The notes: generated by a model not told the origin, from the sequence alone. 64,000 bases of DNA from Capitella teleta (GCA_000328365.1 KB306710.1:149675-213674); one strand, 5' to 3'; numbered from the stretch's first letter, positions 25,023 through 38,364 are shown. A program made the numbers and translations.

Positions 25023-28000
25023 GTATCAGCCACAACCCTCTCCCCTTAAAAAAGAACAACAGAAAAACAGAACAAACTTACGAGGGGGGGAGAGGGGGGG
25101 AGAGCAAAAACTAAAACACGGGAATGAAACCCATAAGAAAATCCATTGCATAAACAAAATAAAACTTAATATACATAATATATAATAATATAACTAATAA
25201 TAAACATAATAATATTAGCAAAAGACGGTGTACAAGATGGCGGTGCAATCAGTTATTATTGCGGGCGCAAGGTTCATGATAGTGCAATTTTCTTGGCGTT
25301 GAATATAATTTGTTCTCTCTTTGTGCAATCTTTGGTGTTCATCGTACATGTACTACTACAGATAATATCAGCACAATGAACTGTGCTGATACAGGCTAAT
25401 CTCAGCACTGCTTCCTCTATAAACACGGCCCTGTTGTTCGGATAAAGGGATCATTGGGCGGTCTCCTAAGGGTGAAGGTGTCACGTGACCGCCTCATTTG
25501 GGGGGCAGACAGACGTCGCATTAAGCAGATTCCCAGGTTTTTATGATCCTTGGATGCCATTACTCGGCAGGGACATCCGCCCAGGGTGGTCAGGATGCCT
25601 CAAATGTCATTTCAGCAGCACAGAGATCACAATGGAAAGTCCTGAAATCTTGAATCAGGAAAAGTTTCCAAAGTATTGAGAAATGATAGCAATTCCACAT
25701 TTATATTTTTATCATATTATTACATTTATTTTGTACATCATATCTACTTCTTTTTTTTGAATCGAAAGATCGAATTTTAGCATTGGCAGCATTACACTTC
25801 CATGCATGTGGAGCTATTAGCAGCATGTCCATTCAACCGATAATTAAATCATTACATTAATTAGATCAGAATCTACCTAATGATTGTCACCATTGAAACC
25901 GGACCTGTTTGGCTCATCGTGCTAAGGGTGCCTCGTGTCTATAAAAGGCTAATTGCAGCCGTCGCACGTGGCCTTATACATGATAACAAATTCGCTTTGT
26001 TTTCAGACAGTTGTCTTAACATGAAAAGTCTGTTGTGAAATTAATTAGCTTCCCAGACTGGCCTTCTACTATGCTAGAACACAGGTAAACCGACTGACGA
26101 ATGACTATCGACATGGCAAAACGTGTTGTTTTGTCTTCCTTTCTTGTTAATGCTTAACCAGCATGTAATCTGCTGCCTCTCGATACATCACGTTTACCAA
26201 ACGTTAGCCAACGTTACAAAGTGTGCCCTCAATCCATATGTAAACCCAACCGGAAAAATATATTAAAAAAGAAACAGTTTCCTTCCCCCCCCCCCCAAAA
26301 AAAAAAAAACATAACCAACAAAAACTGTGTTTATTAACACCGGGGTTGTCGAGTAATGCTGGAGGATGCTGTGGTGCCTGGGGACGACTTCGGGTCGAAC
26401 ATTGGTCGCCACTATGGGTCGGCGCCCTGGGTCAGACACACCCTAATCCCCGCGCAAGAGTGTCCGCAAATGACCTTCTGGAAACAATTTACAACCCAGC
26501 ACCCGATTGGCGGCATCGTACGGCGTGCCTTCATTCTTATCTCAGAGGCAGGACATCCCAAGACGCGTTCCCATGGCAACCGTTCTGCCAAATGGCAAAA
26601 AAAAAAAGCATCGTTTTGATTTGAGGAACCGAGACTAGGACATTGCGGTCTGATCACATTGTGGCAAAGACATAAAACATTGGCAAAAGTCTCAAGAATT
26701 AACGACAGGGATGGCATGTCCTATCTAAAACACACGGGGGTAGAAAGGGGGGGGTGTTCGTTAAATGATGATTAATTGGCTTCCTGTGCGAAGCAAAGAA
26801 CGCAAGTATGAATATTATGTTTCGTGGTCTGAGTCAGTTTTTATTGCTTCCCATTTGTAACCATAACATTTGTGACGTTTCGATTTCTGCTTGTGTTCGT
26901 TCAGTGCGTGCAGACCGAACAGGTTCAACCACCCACTCACAATCAACACATCTGATTTCCGCTTTAACTTATCCGCAGAGCTTTTGACTTTCTTTTTGTC
27001 GCTTCCCGTTTTGCCTTTAGAACGTTTGCAGTCCTCGAGACCTACCATTGTGATCCTCACCGAAGTCTCGTTTTCGTCTTTTCATCTCGCGAGAACAACA
27101 CCTTTCACGAGAGGAGCTATATTCTCTCTCCCATGTGACTCCTGTTCAAGGCAATCGATCGAAATGGGTTTGACGACAGATTCATGCATTGCTGCACAAA
27201 CAATGTGCAGTGCGATTGATTGTTTTTTTTTATGACGTAATGCTCGGGGGATTCTCATTTTAATAGCCATGTTATACAGGACGCCACGTCGACTTCACTC
27301 TCGTCTTTGATTCTGGTCATAATTCTGAAAGCAAAGTCGGCGTTTATAATAAATACGGCGCGTGAATCACATCGAACTGTCTGTTACATGAATGCATTTC
27401 ATCTACCAGCAATCGGTCCAATGAACATTGCAGTTATTATTGAATACCTCTTACATAATCGACAAACGTTTCCTTGAGAAGTCTTTTGACTCTCTGCATA
27501 GCTATGTGTGCTAAATATGATGATCTATGATTAACACAATCGATTGAGGCTTTCCTGTTCTTCGATTCATCCGCTTTGAACCACTGACCGCATTGCCGTA
27601 GATTGAGTCGGAAAAAAAAAAACCAAACAAACAAACAAACACACCCAAAAAAAAAATGAAACCTGACAACTACCCCCCCCCCCCCGGCCCGAAAGAATGC
27701 CGCGTAAGAACTCTATCGCCATGTGTCACATATATCAGAGGACTCGCTGACCAACCCCGTTTGACGACCAAGTGTCGTACGTTCGATGCTTCGAACCCAT
27801 TTCCGGTGCAAACAAGTAAAGGCGGTCATCCACTGTACAACACCGCTGCTGTTTCTGCCCCAAAAATCAATCGGCGGAGAAACAGCGTTCGCGGTGTGGA
27901 ATCATTGGCAGCACTCGCAGAGGGAGCGACGAAGAGGCCTGAAAGGCTCACGGATGAGTCAGGAGATCAACGCTCAATCATGCTGCTTGGTAATAAGCAT

Positions 28001-30000
28001 ACAAACCACGCTATTTGGAGTAATTATGTGCAGCTCCTCAATTACGTGTAGCTCTTGGATTAAAGCTGAACAGGTGAGAGATTCGCTTCTTTGTTGTGGT
28101 TCGTGTACCTTTGCTGAAAGTTTTTCTTGAAATGCAGTTGATGTTTCGATGTGATCCGAGTATATCACTGAGAAAAGCAAGGGTCCACTTGCAAGGGTTG
28201 TATGCACTGTTTATTGCTGTTGTACCCCGATTATATAACCCTACGGTGGGTTCACTGATAAAGAGTGTAAACCAACTTGAGTAATTCGAGTATTATTGAT
28301 AGAAAGTTTCCATGTCTTAGAGATGACACCGATATAATCTGCTTTTGATCTCTACTTATGTAATCCGAACCTCATTGATGAACATCATGCTTTTCATTAT
28401 TCGAACCCCCAATAGGGGTATAGGTGGCAAATCCCTTGCCTATTATACCTATAAGCAAAATTTTCGGGCAGCAATTGACTTCATGAAATATAGATCGGTT
28501 TCAACGGTAGAGTAGATGTATGTGTGGTGATTGTGTACTGCAACCTGCATTGCTTGACATGACTATTAGACTATAGAAACGGATTGCCATTATAGACGCT
28601 GAGTACTAATATTCATTAGCACCTGGCAACACAAATAAAGACACCTTTCACCGTTATATGTGTATAGTTATATAAACACATGATTACATATAACTTCGGG
28701 TGAATGAACAAAAACATTTAATTGTTCGAAGTACACAAATCGTTCAATAGGAGCAGACTTCCATTCAATGTTCGTGACCATAGACATTTGGAGGAAGACA
28801 GTGACGCGTAACCAGGGAAGGGGGGAGGGGGCTTAAGAAGAAAGAACCCCGCTTGGATCCTCTTGGCTCCCTATAGCATCCGTTGCCCTCATTCCAAGAT
28901 GCCTTCAATCGACCTCCGGGTTAGATTTTTTCAGTGTGTTGCCATGGTAACCAGGTATGCCGATGATTTGACGATGGGTGCTGTTCTGTCAAAACTGAAG
29001 GCAAAAAAAAAAATACAAGAGAATCGATGAGCAGCGTGAGCAAGAGTTGAGGGTTGTCTCCTGCGCGAGTAATTACTGATCAATTCGGATCGATCAAGCA
29101 TTGATTTCTGATTGATCAACACCAGAGGTATACAGCCTCGATTGTGTATTCACAACACAAGACTCAAGATGTAATAAACTTGGACTGCGTAATTCTCAGT
29201 TGTTTCTCGTGCTACAAGATTTTCATAACATATTTATGTCAGATGTACAATTATGATCCAGGAAGGTACACAAAAGTTACCTGCTCATTAGGTTGAATTG
29301 AACCTTGAGGCAACGAATGAGAGAAAACATTTGTTGAGTTTGGTTGACGTATACTTCCCATGAGAGCAAAGTGGATACATCGTTGTTGTTATATTGGTGA
29401 GAACTTCGTCTCTGAAGAATTGAGTCCCAAATTCGATGTACTATGTTTGGCAAATCAGTAGATTACCAATCTGATATCTACAGATAGGGATGCGAGCAAC
29501 ACCTAAGGTGAGGCCCTCATGTTGCTTTCTTTTATCATCTGCCTAATACAACGAACACACCTGTGGATCTGACCTCTAATGAGCTTCCCGTGTGGTTTCA
29601 CCTGTCTTTTCTTAGAAGAACAAAAATGATAATATTACATTCAAACATTGATCAATCTTTTGCTTATATTTATATCCCACGCATACTTCTGCATATAAGA
29701 CACATAACACAACCATGCTAAGTATCCTGATACTTCAATTGTGTACTACTACTGCTGCATTGGTAATCCTTGCGAGGTCTTATTGGAGAGACAGAACCCC
29801 TGGATCTGCCGTAAACCTCAGTCTTGTCGGTGGAAGCCAGAAGGCAGTTGGCGAAAGTATTAGATGCGAATTTATGCGAATTTCTTCTTGGTGCAATTTC
29901 ATCCAGCACACATCGTCGCTCTCTATGGACTCTTCTAATATAGTTCAAAATGAACCTGTAGTTGATCATTGGGGCAGCAGCACACTTGGCACATGCGGGT
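25023..30000. other. Intergenic DNA, no gene seen
   Basis: A somewhat GC-richer stretch at 26340-26620 is open in two plus-strand frames, but neither has a recognisable motif or flanking splice sites. Homopolymer runs occur at 26286-26310 and 27675-27685. A second X-box-like palindrome, GTTGCCATGGTAAC, is at 28938-28951. Confidence 0.5.
28938..28951. promoter_or_regulatory. X-box-like site GTTGCCATGGTAAC
   Basis: Matches the RFX X-box consensus in both half sites (GTTGCC, AT spacer, GGTAAC). There is no gene start nearby. Confidence 0.35.
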
Positions 30001-30004
30001 TCTG

Positions 30005-30235
30005 TGGAGGGGCGCCAGGGTGCTCAGTCGGCTAGACCACCCGACAGAATCCTAAGCCGCAGGTCGAGGTCCGTGGGTCGAGGCCCCGATCAACGACGAC
30101 GTTATACATTTGTGACTGGGCGATACAATTCTCTATAAGTTTATGCTGCCTCTGCGGCGCTGCTCGATTACATAATATGTATTGATAAGGCCGGGACCTG
30201 AGTGCTGCTGTCTATGGTAGCACCAGTGTGGCATC
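30005..30235 (+). mobile_element. Divergent tRNA-derived SINE, plus orientation
   Basis: The head shows GGTGCTCAGTCGGCTAGA (box A-like) and GGGTCGAGGCCC (box B-like). The later body, with AAGGCCGGGACCTGAG and CTGTCTATGGTAGCACCAG, parallels the family body (AAGGCGGGGCGCTG and CTGTCTATGGTGGTATGCAG) of the copies at 44 and 45 kb. It is clearly older or a separate subfamily, and the 3' end present in the other copies was not found. Confidence 0.7.
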
Positions 30236-31792
30236 ACTTGCATGCCATGACATGACAGAAGACGACACGAAGGATCGACCCACGTTGAACCACGCGTGAA
30301 TTGATCGATGCGGAATTATGATCTTGGTGATTTTACAGTCTTAATATTCCAACAAAGCCAACATTGAGTCACTGACTGAGTTATCTCAGATAATGCATTA
30401 CATTGTATGTGTGTGTATAGAGAGCCACTGGACCTCTGCTATTATTTGATCGCTATTCTCCAGTTGTGCATATTATAACTAGTGGTTCTATTGACCCATT
30501 TGGACAGCCGTTTAGATAGCACATTATTCAACGCCTGCTGAAGTACTGATACCCGTAGCGTCTATTTCATCTATGGTGGAGATGAGAATCAGCGTGGTGT
30601 TCATTTCGTCTGTTCCATTTCGACAGTCATCTCATTGTACGGAGTAAACAGCTTTATTTGCCTTCCGTCTGAAACTATCTATTAGGCGGCTATTTTGTTG
30701 GGTTTCCTGTCGAATAGGAAGTGCCTTGTACATGACCGCCTCCCTAGTCGAAAGTCTTATGCACCTTTGACTGAATATGAGTCAATGAACATTGATTGTG
30801 GGGGCCGAGGAAGTAGATCCTGCGTTTTATGGCTCCGCCAGGTGCTGTATCAGCCCGCGATTGCTTTGTTTGCTTCTCCTGTTGCGCATGCGCGAATTAC
30901 TACACTGCATTGGTGTAATGATCTCGCCATTCTGAGCCACTTGCAATGACGGTTGGCTGCATCAGGCCGTGATATATATTCATTACTGAGACAGTCACGC
31001 GATAATATGTTCTCCGCGTGGCAGCCACGTTGTGTATGTGTACTCGATAACCTACAATATTAATTTCCAGGTTAATTAATTATGCGAATTAACAAGTTCC
31101 CGTGAAGCGTATTAAACAGAAGTCTGCGTGTAAAATGTCAAATACATATCAATGCAATCGCTTCTTTGTATCTTGAATTTAAATTTTAAATCATTCATAT
31201 TATGCTCAAGCAGAATGCAAATTGAGTTTATAAAGACTCGCTCAACATATGCAGGTAAACTGGCCCTTTGATGTGAGTTTGATGCGGGGCAAAGCCGTTT
31301 GACCAAAGCGGTTTTACTGCTCGGCATTGATGTGTAATCACCTCTAATTTGGCTGTGAAGAATGCTGTCAATTGATGCGAGGAAGTTTGACCGTAATGAG
31401 ATTCCATCGGTGACCACTGGTGTCCTGGTGATTGTGCTAGCGTACTCATCAAAACCATTCAAAGGAAAAGGGGATATTGCGGGTCATTAATCCGATTACC
31501 ACTCAAACCTCACATCGCCGCATTCGCTTCCGATTTTGCGAATCGCAGTTGGTCGTTGCATGCGAGAGGCCTCGGCAGAGATACAACGAAACCAGCTGGA
31601 GCAAAGCTTTGGTAACCTCCTTGCGACCAATCAGTGAACGCAGAATAGGTTCCTGTGTAAGCGTCCTGGTTCCGCACAACAATCAGCATATCTAGCTTTC
31701 ATAATTTCCTTGGTATTACATAACCCAAGTGACGTTAATGAACATTACATTCGGCTCCCATCAAGCACTCATTGACCTTCTTTTCATTTCAG
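30236..31792. other. Intergenic / 5' flank of the NCKX gene
   Basis: No gene is recognised. The stretch ends in a strong 3' splice acceptor (polypyrimidine then CATTTCAG at 31785-31792), five bases before the NCKX start codon. It may therefore contain an untranslated first exon, or be an outron. Confidence 0.5.
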
Positions 31793-31797
31793 TCACA

Positions 31798-34700
31798 ATG
31801 TCCATATCGGACACTGAAGCCATGATGCCGGAACAGCGGTCGACGCCAACAACTCGCTGGCGAAATCGACGCCGTCGTTTCCAGTGGTTGAAAGTGCTCG
31901 GCATGCAAGACAGCCGTGAACGGATAACCAGCTGGCGCCTGCAAGGTCTCTGCTCTGTGGCTCTGCTCGCCCTTGGAGTCGTACTTCTGATGCCTTCGAC
32001 TGATCTGCTCAGCCAAAAACACAGTCAGTGCTTTGATCAACGTAAGACGAGGCACAGTGTTGTTTTTATAGGTGCGAGTGGTGCGGGCAGGTATATCAGA
32101 TCGACCAGCAATGATTCCGATTCGGGAGGATCGCATGGTCCGGAGTGGGAGCAGTGTGACTTCGAGAAGGCGCACACCTCCGGGGCATGGGTCTTCAGCC
32201 ACACCGTCTGCATCATGATAATCTTCATTGGTCAGTTGCTGCAATCTATTGGTTTATAAGTATTTGGTCAGCAAGGAATACATTTCATTATTCATACCTA
32301 AGCATGACTCGGTTTACTATACATGTAATCATATAATAATGCCACTTTTGAGGTGTTGCAGAGCAGACGAATCCAACACGTGTGTCATATATATATATAC
32401 ATACATATATATTTTATTTTATTTTATTTATTTTTTTTTTTGGGGGGGGATATATGACAATTACTTAATAATTCACAAAAGGCCTTAATGCGATTGGCCA
32501 AAAAGATTAAAGCGTCCGCTCGTCAACTCTTCACTTAATGAGCGCCATAGAATTCCTCTAATGAATCCGTTCCTATTATAATTATTCAATCATTTCGATT
32601 ATCAGCCATCAATTAAATAAACTACAATCCCGTAATACGATAATTACGATGGTGCAAAAATTGGAAGCGAGTACGGTCCGCCAAGAGATTTAAACTCGCC
32701 ATCCTTCTCGCAGGCAACCATTCCCGACTTATATCGGTTGTTTACGCTCCAATTTGAAATCACCCAATAATCCAATGGGATTAACATGCCAGTAGCCAAT
32801 TGTTATAATGAGCGATCTTTCCACTCGCAGCCGTGGCCATTGTCTGCGACGATTTCTTTGTCCCTTCACTGGAGGTAATCTCGGAGAAGTTGAAGCTTTC
32901 CGAGGACGTTGCCGGGGCGACCTTCATGGCAGCAGGGTCGTCTGCACCCGAGCTATTCACTTCTGTCGCAGGGGTGGTCGTTCAGACAGATGTCGGCGTC
33001 GGAACCATTGTCGGGTGAGGGTCTCTCGTTAACAATGTCCTCCTTCTCATTGATGTCTTGTGTTCTTGCAGGTCTGCCGTGTTCAACCTTCTGGTAATCA
33101 TCGCGTTGACAGGAGCGTTAGCCGGACAAGTGAGTCATGCCGATTCCGCGAATCAATCGGTGTCGAGATGAACCATTCAATTGAGATGAATGTCAGGATT
33201 TGTATTCCTGGCAAACAGAGCCTCGCCAATCTCGCCCAGCAAAGGCCTCCACGCCTTAAGCATCAATCTTCTCAAAATGACGCTGTGCCTTGCATATATT
33301 TTTTGCGCTCATCTTGCAGATGAGATTTCTAAGATATCAGTGGCGGAGGTCAAAGCTAAGCACATTACCCGCATATAAATATAGCCCGTTCAGCGTATAA
33401 ACTGCTTGAATCCAGCCGAGGCAACGGCTCTGTCTTAATTCGCGGTTTATGCAGATTAACAGCTCTTCTTTGCGGCCTAAAAACGTTGCACATGTTACGA
33501 GCCGTGCCTCTTCTTTACTGCCCGCTTGCGTGCTCTTTCGTGTCGTTTAATCCCGCATTCGAGCCCAATTTTCACCTGAGACCCGAGCTTCAGGTAAAAC
33601 GCGTGGCAGAGTGGGTTAATTCTGAAATGACGCAATCGAATTTCCACGAATGCAACCGTCATTCTACGAATAGGACTCCTAATCTGCATCTCTTTACCTG
33701 GGATGATGCCTGAGTTGATTAATCCCTCACGCAGGTATTGCACCTGGATTGGCGACCAATGCTGCGAGATGCTTTCTTCTACGCCATGTCCATCGGGTGC
33801 TTCATTGGCTTCGCCTGGGATGGATACTTCCAGCACTACGAAGCAGCCATCCTCCTTTGCTTGTACTGCGTCTACATCACGCTCATGGTGTTTAATCCTA
33901 ACCTCATGCAGTGGCTGGCCTCTTGGAGGTGCTGGTCAGTACCTGCAGCGCCGCTTCTGTTGGTAGCAGTTTATTCCACAGTTGCACGAAACCCGTCGTG
34001 TCTCCACAAGAACACGAGTCGGAGAAGGAGGGCAGTCCTGACCCCATAGGAATGACCAACCCCGAACTGGTTCATTCCAACCCGAAGCTGCATGACGCCG
34101 AAGCAGCCAGGAGGGTGAGTGATGAGAGGGGAGCTGTGTGAGGAACTGGGTCACGGGGTTAAGGTTATCTAGAGGTCATGGTGAATACCAATGTGTATAA
34201 GGGGTGAAGGTGGTAGGTTAGGAACACTTCGAGGTCTCTTTTAACAAGATAATCGCGGTAAGTTTAGCGTAATCTCACAGACTCTTATATTAAAGCACGC
34301 TTTCACTACTTTAACGCACTTTGTAATAGTTCGATTTTGTTCATATATATTTTTTGGCTTAAGTACTTAAGCCGCCACGTAGCATTTTCATCTGTACTAA
34401 GCAAGGAAGGGTTGTACTCTAGGTATATATTGTTTCTCACCACGCTATATTATACGATTCAAAGACATCTGTTTTCGTTTCTTTTCAATTACGTTCAATG
34501 TATTGGCTCAAACGGTTTTTATTATTATTTTATGTTTATTCACAACCGAAGCAATGACTCAGCGACCACGCGGCCTCAAATTCACATGTATCATATATTA
34601 TATCAAGAGACATTTTATATTACAACCCGTAAGTCGATCTATGACCGCATGGCTCTGAGTTATTGCTTCTCTTTCTTCTATGAGAAGTCGCCAAGCGAAC

Positions 34701-37700
34701 TTCTTGACCTTATGCTTCTTGACCTTTATGATAGATGTCCTTGACCGGGGGTCACGCCCGTCGCATCTCACTCATGTCTCAGAGATCTCACTCCGAGATC
34801 GAGGCGGGCGCTCTGCCCAACGCCCGTTACTTCCATCATAAACGCGGCTCCATTGCTAACGTATTGGTGAGTGGGTATTTCGTTTGTACATAGAATGCGT
34901 TGTGTTGCATGCCGGTGTTGTTCATTCCTTGAGGTGAGTCGTTTTCCACTGACGTGACAGTTCCTCCAGTGTTGATTTTAGATTAAGGTTTTTTTCATTA
35001 GAAACCATTCTCGATTATCATGCCATTCGTAGGACGCCGACATCGTGTCTAACGCACGCATTGGGTCGACACGCCAAGCAATATCATCAACGACCCAGGG
35101 CCATTAAGAGCACCTCTATTGCAGCCAGCGAGCACAGTTTCGCAGCGGCGCCGTTCCTCCCTCACTGCGCCTTTGATTCGCGCTCTCTTCCTGTCGCAAA
35201 TCCCTTGAATTTCCGCCTTAGCGACAGACGATCCGACCGTGAGGACGGCTCTCTGAGGCCCAAGGTATTGCAAATTGCGGCACAAATGGGGGAGGGGGGA
35301 TCCGCATCAGTGCATCCAGGCACCTTTGCTCTGTATCCAGGCACCTAGCTGCGCTTTGCAGAGCACGCTGTGTAAAATCACGAAGGTAAAATAACCAAGG
35401 GTTATATAAAAACGGAGTCCCTTGTAGTACACTCCGGTCTCTAAGTCCGAAGAGATTTCATTTCTCGAGAATAGACGTCTGTGTTCTGCGTCTGCCTTGT
35501 CATATGGAGGGGCACGGAACTTGTCGTTGGCGTAACATGTGAGCGTCTATTAGTTTGCTTTGCCTGTTGATAATTTGCTAATTAGTGATTATATTAATGG
35601 ACATGCCTAATTATCTAGTTCCTGATTTGCTTTATAATATAGAAGCACGCTATCTCATTGTCTCGTGTGATGTTATACAATCGCATTTCTCCAAATTTTC
35701 TTATTTCGAGTGCATCTTGGCCTACACTAACCTGAGTTGCTTTCTAACTCTGCTGCCTCTCTTTCCCTCCTCCACCTTCCATCTCGTCCTCCTCCTCGTC
35801 CTTCACCCAGATCGCATCCCCGGCTGGCATCAAAGGACAGCATAGAGACAGCGGTTTCCAAAGCATGCATGACGCCAGCGGTTTACTGCCCACCCCGGAC
35901 ACTCACCACACCGATATAGAGAGCCCCACCCCCGAAGAGGACAGCTCGAACCCCACCGACCCCAGCAACGGCGAAGCCATCGAAATGAGCGTAAGGCGAG
36001 ACGGCTACAGCAACGGATCATTCTCGGCCGACAGCGAATCGCCTACGAACAATAACTCACAAGACGAACCCCCGAAAACCGCCTCCGCTAATGGTATCAT
36101 TCATGTCAAATCCGAGGTGAATAACCGTCTGATGTGATATTACTCACCGAACCCACTGACTGCTCGACGACTCTCTTGATTCACTTGTTCATTAGGTCAT
36201 GTCGTTCTTTTCTCTTTCTCTCAGAATCACCCGGTGATGCCGAGGAAATCCACCGCGACTGAGGATGTGATCCGAGAGACTGAAGAAGACTCGGATGCTG
36301 CGAATGGAGCTGTGAATGGCGACGTGAAAAAGGAGGCGTTTGCTGAAGGAAACGGCAAAGTGGACGGTGCCCTCGAAGCAAAGGAAGACGGGGTTAGTTA
36401 GTGTGATCTATGTGTATCGAGCTCTTGTATCGAGTTCCCTGCTATCGGACAATACACGGCAATTAAGGTGTTGCAAGCAGCTATCATGCTCGGCTTTGCC
36501 TGCGAGTCTCGACTCGGCCGCTGGGAACTGTGTTCATTTCATCTGTCAATTGAATATTGATCTCGTCCGGTTCCTGCTCGGATGAAGAGGAAAAAACGCT
36601 TTTTGTGAGGGGGTTGGGGTGAGGTGGGGGGTTCGTTCTCACGGACATGCAGGCATCGGCGGAAGTGCGTCATCGAAGCCCATCGCAAATTAATCATTAA
36701 TGTGACTTGTCTGCGACGATTGCCAGTCTAATTTGGCGCACTTAACAACATGAATATTCATGATATGCAAATGATCTCAAACTGCTGAAAGATTCAAGTA
36801 TTTATTCAAATTTGTATCCATTTGCGTTGGTTATATTTAGCTTCTCGTCAAGGCAACACAAGAAAACTATACTTCCTCAAGAGCCTCGCAAAACGCACTG
36901 AAACGGACAAATCTTACATCACGTCCTCGAAGCGATTGCTGATATTTGTCACCGCTCTTCGTCTGTTGATGAAACGCCTGCTTCCCACGGGGATACGACT
37001 CATTGATCTCTTGCTATGTTGCAGGAGGATAAACACGAGGAGGAGGAAGAGGAGGAGGAGGAGGAGGAGCGAACCATGCAACTGTGCCCATGTTTGCCCT
37101 GTTGTCCAGCAGTGCGCACTTGGCCCCCGGATTCAACAACCGCCAGGGAGAACGGCGGTTGCTGGAATTGGACTAAGCTCTTCCTCAGATGGGTCCTCTT
37201 CATCCCGGCCTTCCCCTTCGTCTGCCTCTTCTCCTGGACCATCCCCGACTGCTCAAAGGAATCCAATAAGTCAGTGACCTCGCGTGCGCAGTCTCAATCG
37301 TGATCGCATCTTCGATTTTTCTTTCTCTCCCGCAGGAAATACTTCATTCTGAGTTTTGCAATGGCCGTCCTTTGGATCGCAATTCTCAGCTTCGGCATGG
37401 TCACTCTGGTCGGGCGCACCGGGTGCATCCTCGGAGTGGACACCTACATCATGGGTCTGGTCATCATCGCCATTGGCACGAGTATTCCAGTATGTCCATT
37501 TCAACCCTCGGTGCTATTGTGACCGTGTCGATCTCACCCTTAGGACGCCCTCAGCTCTATTTTGGTCGCTCGCGATGGATTTGGAGACATGGCCGTGTCG
37601 AATGCCATCGGCTCTAATGTATTTGACATCAACCTTGGCCTTGGCTTACCGTTTATCATTCGCATCGCGATCGACAAAGGCGTTCCTATTCAGCTGCTGG

Positions 37701-37983
37701 ATGCCGCGGAATGGGTGCGTTATGATTACCAGCCTATGATTACGTTATGATTGTGCTTCCACAGGCCCATCTGCACGACGGCTCGATGCCGATCGTGCCT
37801 CACGTCAAGTTCGGCTTCCTCCTTCTACTAATCCTCTTCATCGCCCTCGGAATATTTTTCCTCGCCAAATTCAGACTGACGAAATGGATCGGCATAACGT
37901 TTATGGTCATATACATCATGTTCCTTTCGTACGCCTTTGTACAGGAGTTATACTGCGTGCGGCAACTGGAGTCGTATTGCTAA
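31798..37983 (+). CDS. SLC24: K+-dependent Na+/Ca2+ exchanger, NCKX3/4-like
   Basis: Twelve coding exons join in phase: 31798-32230, 32831-33014, 33072-33129, 33735-33928, 33982-34114, 34735-34866, 35811-36116, 36225-36392, 37025-37269, 37336-37489, 37544-37714 and 37765-37983, about 798 residues. SLC24 proteins export Ca2+ and K+ across the plasma membrane in exchange for Na+. A hydrophobic N-terminal segment (residues about 49-66) may be a signal or anchor. The alpha-1 repeat (about 150-211) has [30 protein letters not shown] spread over 169-189, and [13 protein letters not shown]; Glu185 is the expected ion ligand. The alpha-2 repeat (about 660-697) has GTSIPD, with Asp670 the other key ligand, then [15 protein letters not shown]. 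Wording is closest to NCKX3/4, but the cytosolic loop (about 290-570) is far longer and acidic, ending in an 11-Glu run (541-551) and CPCLPCC. The W289/S290 junction is least certain: the frame needs a 53-bp intron (33929-33981), or 41 bp with the alternative AG at 33968-33969, which adds four residues. A second donor in exon 7 (35991) could shorten the loop. Confidence 0.93.
32231..32830 (+). other. NCKX intron 1
   Basis: A 600-bp intron with GT (GTCAGT) and AG (CCACTCGCAG) ends. It holds AT-rich sequence with a short TA-rich and T-rich run near 32388-32440. No exon or RNA gene was seen. Confidence 0.8.
33130..33734 (+). other. NCKX intron 3
   Basis: A 605-bp intron beginning GTGAGT and ending CTCACGCAG. 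No internal exon or repeat was recognised. Confidence 0.8.
34867..35810 (+). other. NCKX intron with a possible alternative exon
   Basis: The exons on either side are both in phase 0 and splice directly. Inside, an acceptor at 35031-35032 opens a short frame starting [12 protein letters not shown] that runs into a stop after 24 codons. The stretch 35061-35290 is open in a different frame and somewhat GC-richer. An alternative or poison exon is possible but has no clean in-phase donor. Confidence 0.5.
36393..37024 (+). other. NCKX intron before the Glu-rich exon
   Basis: A 632-bp intron with GTTAGT donor and TATGTTGCAG acceptor. Nothing else was recognised in it. Confidence 0.75.
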
Positions 37984-38024
37984 CCGCCAGGGAGGTCCGA
38001 CGAACGAGCCATTTAGTGCCAAAA

Positions 38025-38067
38025 GATGAAGAAGAAGAAGAAGAAGAAGAAGAAGCAGATGAAGAAG
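38025..38067. repeat. Microsatellite (GAA)n
   Basis: About nine GAA units, slightly interrupted at the end, in the 3' untranslated region of the NCKX gene. Confidence 0.92.
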
Positions 38068-38326
38068 CGTTGTGACTGCATTTAGCTCACGTCTCATGAC
38101 GTCATTTGTTGTACATAAAAACATGTTATGCAATTTTGGAATCGGAGGCTGCAGCCTGCGACTGAAGACGTGGTTTCTCCCATCGAAATACTCAGAAGCC
38201 GAGTGTACATATAGACTGCAAACCATATCACAATCGGATGGAAGAAGATGGCGTACGATGCCGTTCTTCTCTTAATTGTCTTCTTGAGCGATGTTTTTGT
38301 TTTTGTTAATACTTTGCAGTGCTTCT

Positions 38327-38327
<1 letters not shown>

Positions 38328-38360
<33 letters not shown>
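38328..38360. repeat. Homopolymer T33
   Basis: Thirty-three consecutive T in the presumed NCKX 3' untranslated region; the length may be an assembly estimate. Confidence 0.95.

Positions 38361-38364
<4 letters not shown>

Noticed and set aside
24808-25185. Long open frames of 63-125 codons across the (TTTG)n tract on both strands
   Set aside because: They only translate a tetranucleotide repeat (Phe-Val-Cys-Leu or Lys-Gln-Thr-Asn) and have no other coding evidence.
26346-26717. Overlapping open frames on both strands in a GC-richer patch
   Set aside because: Both strands and two plus frames are open together, no motif is recognised and there are no convincing exon borders.
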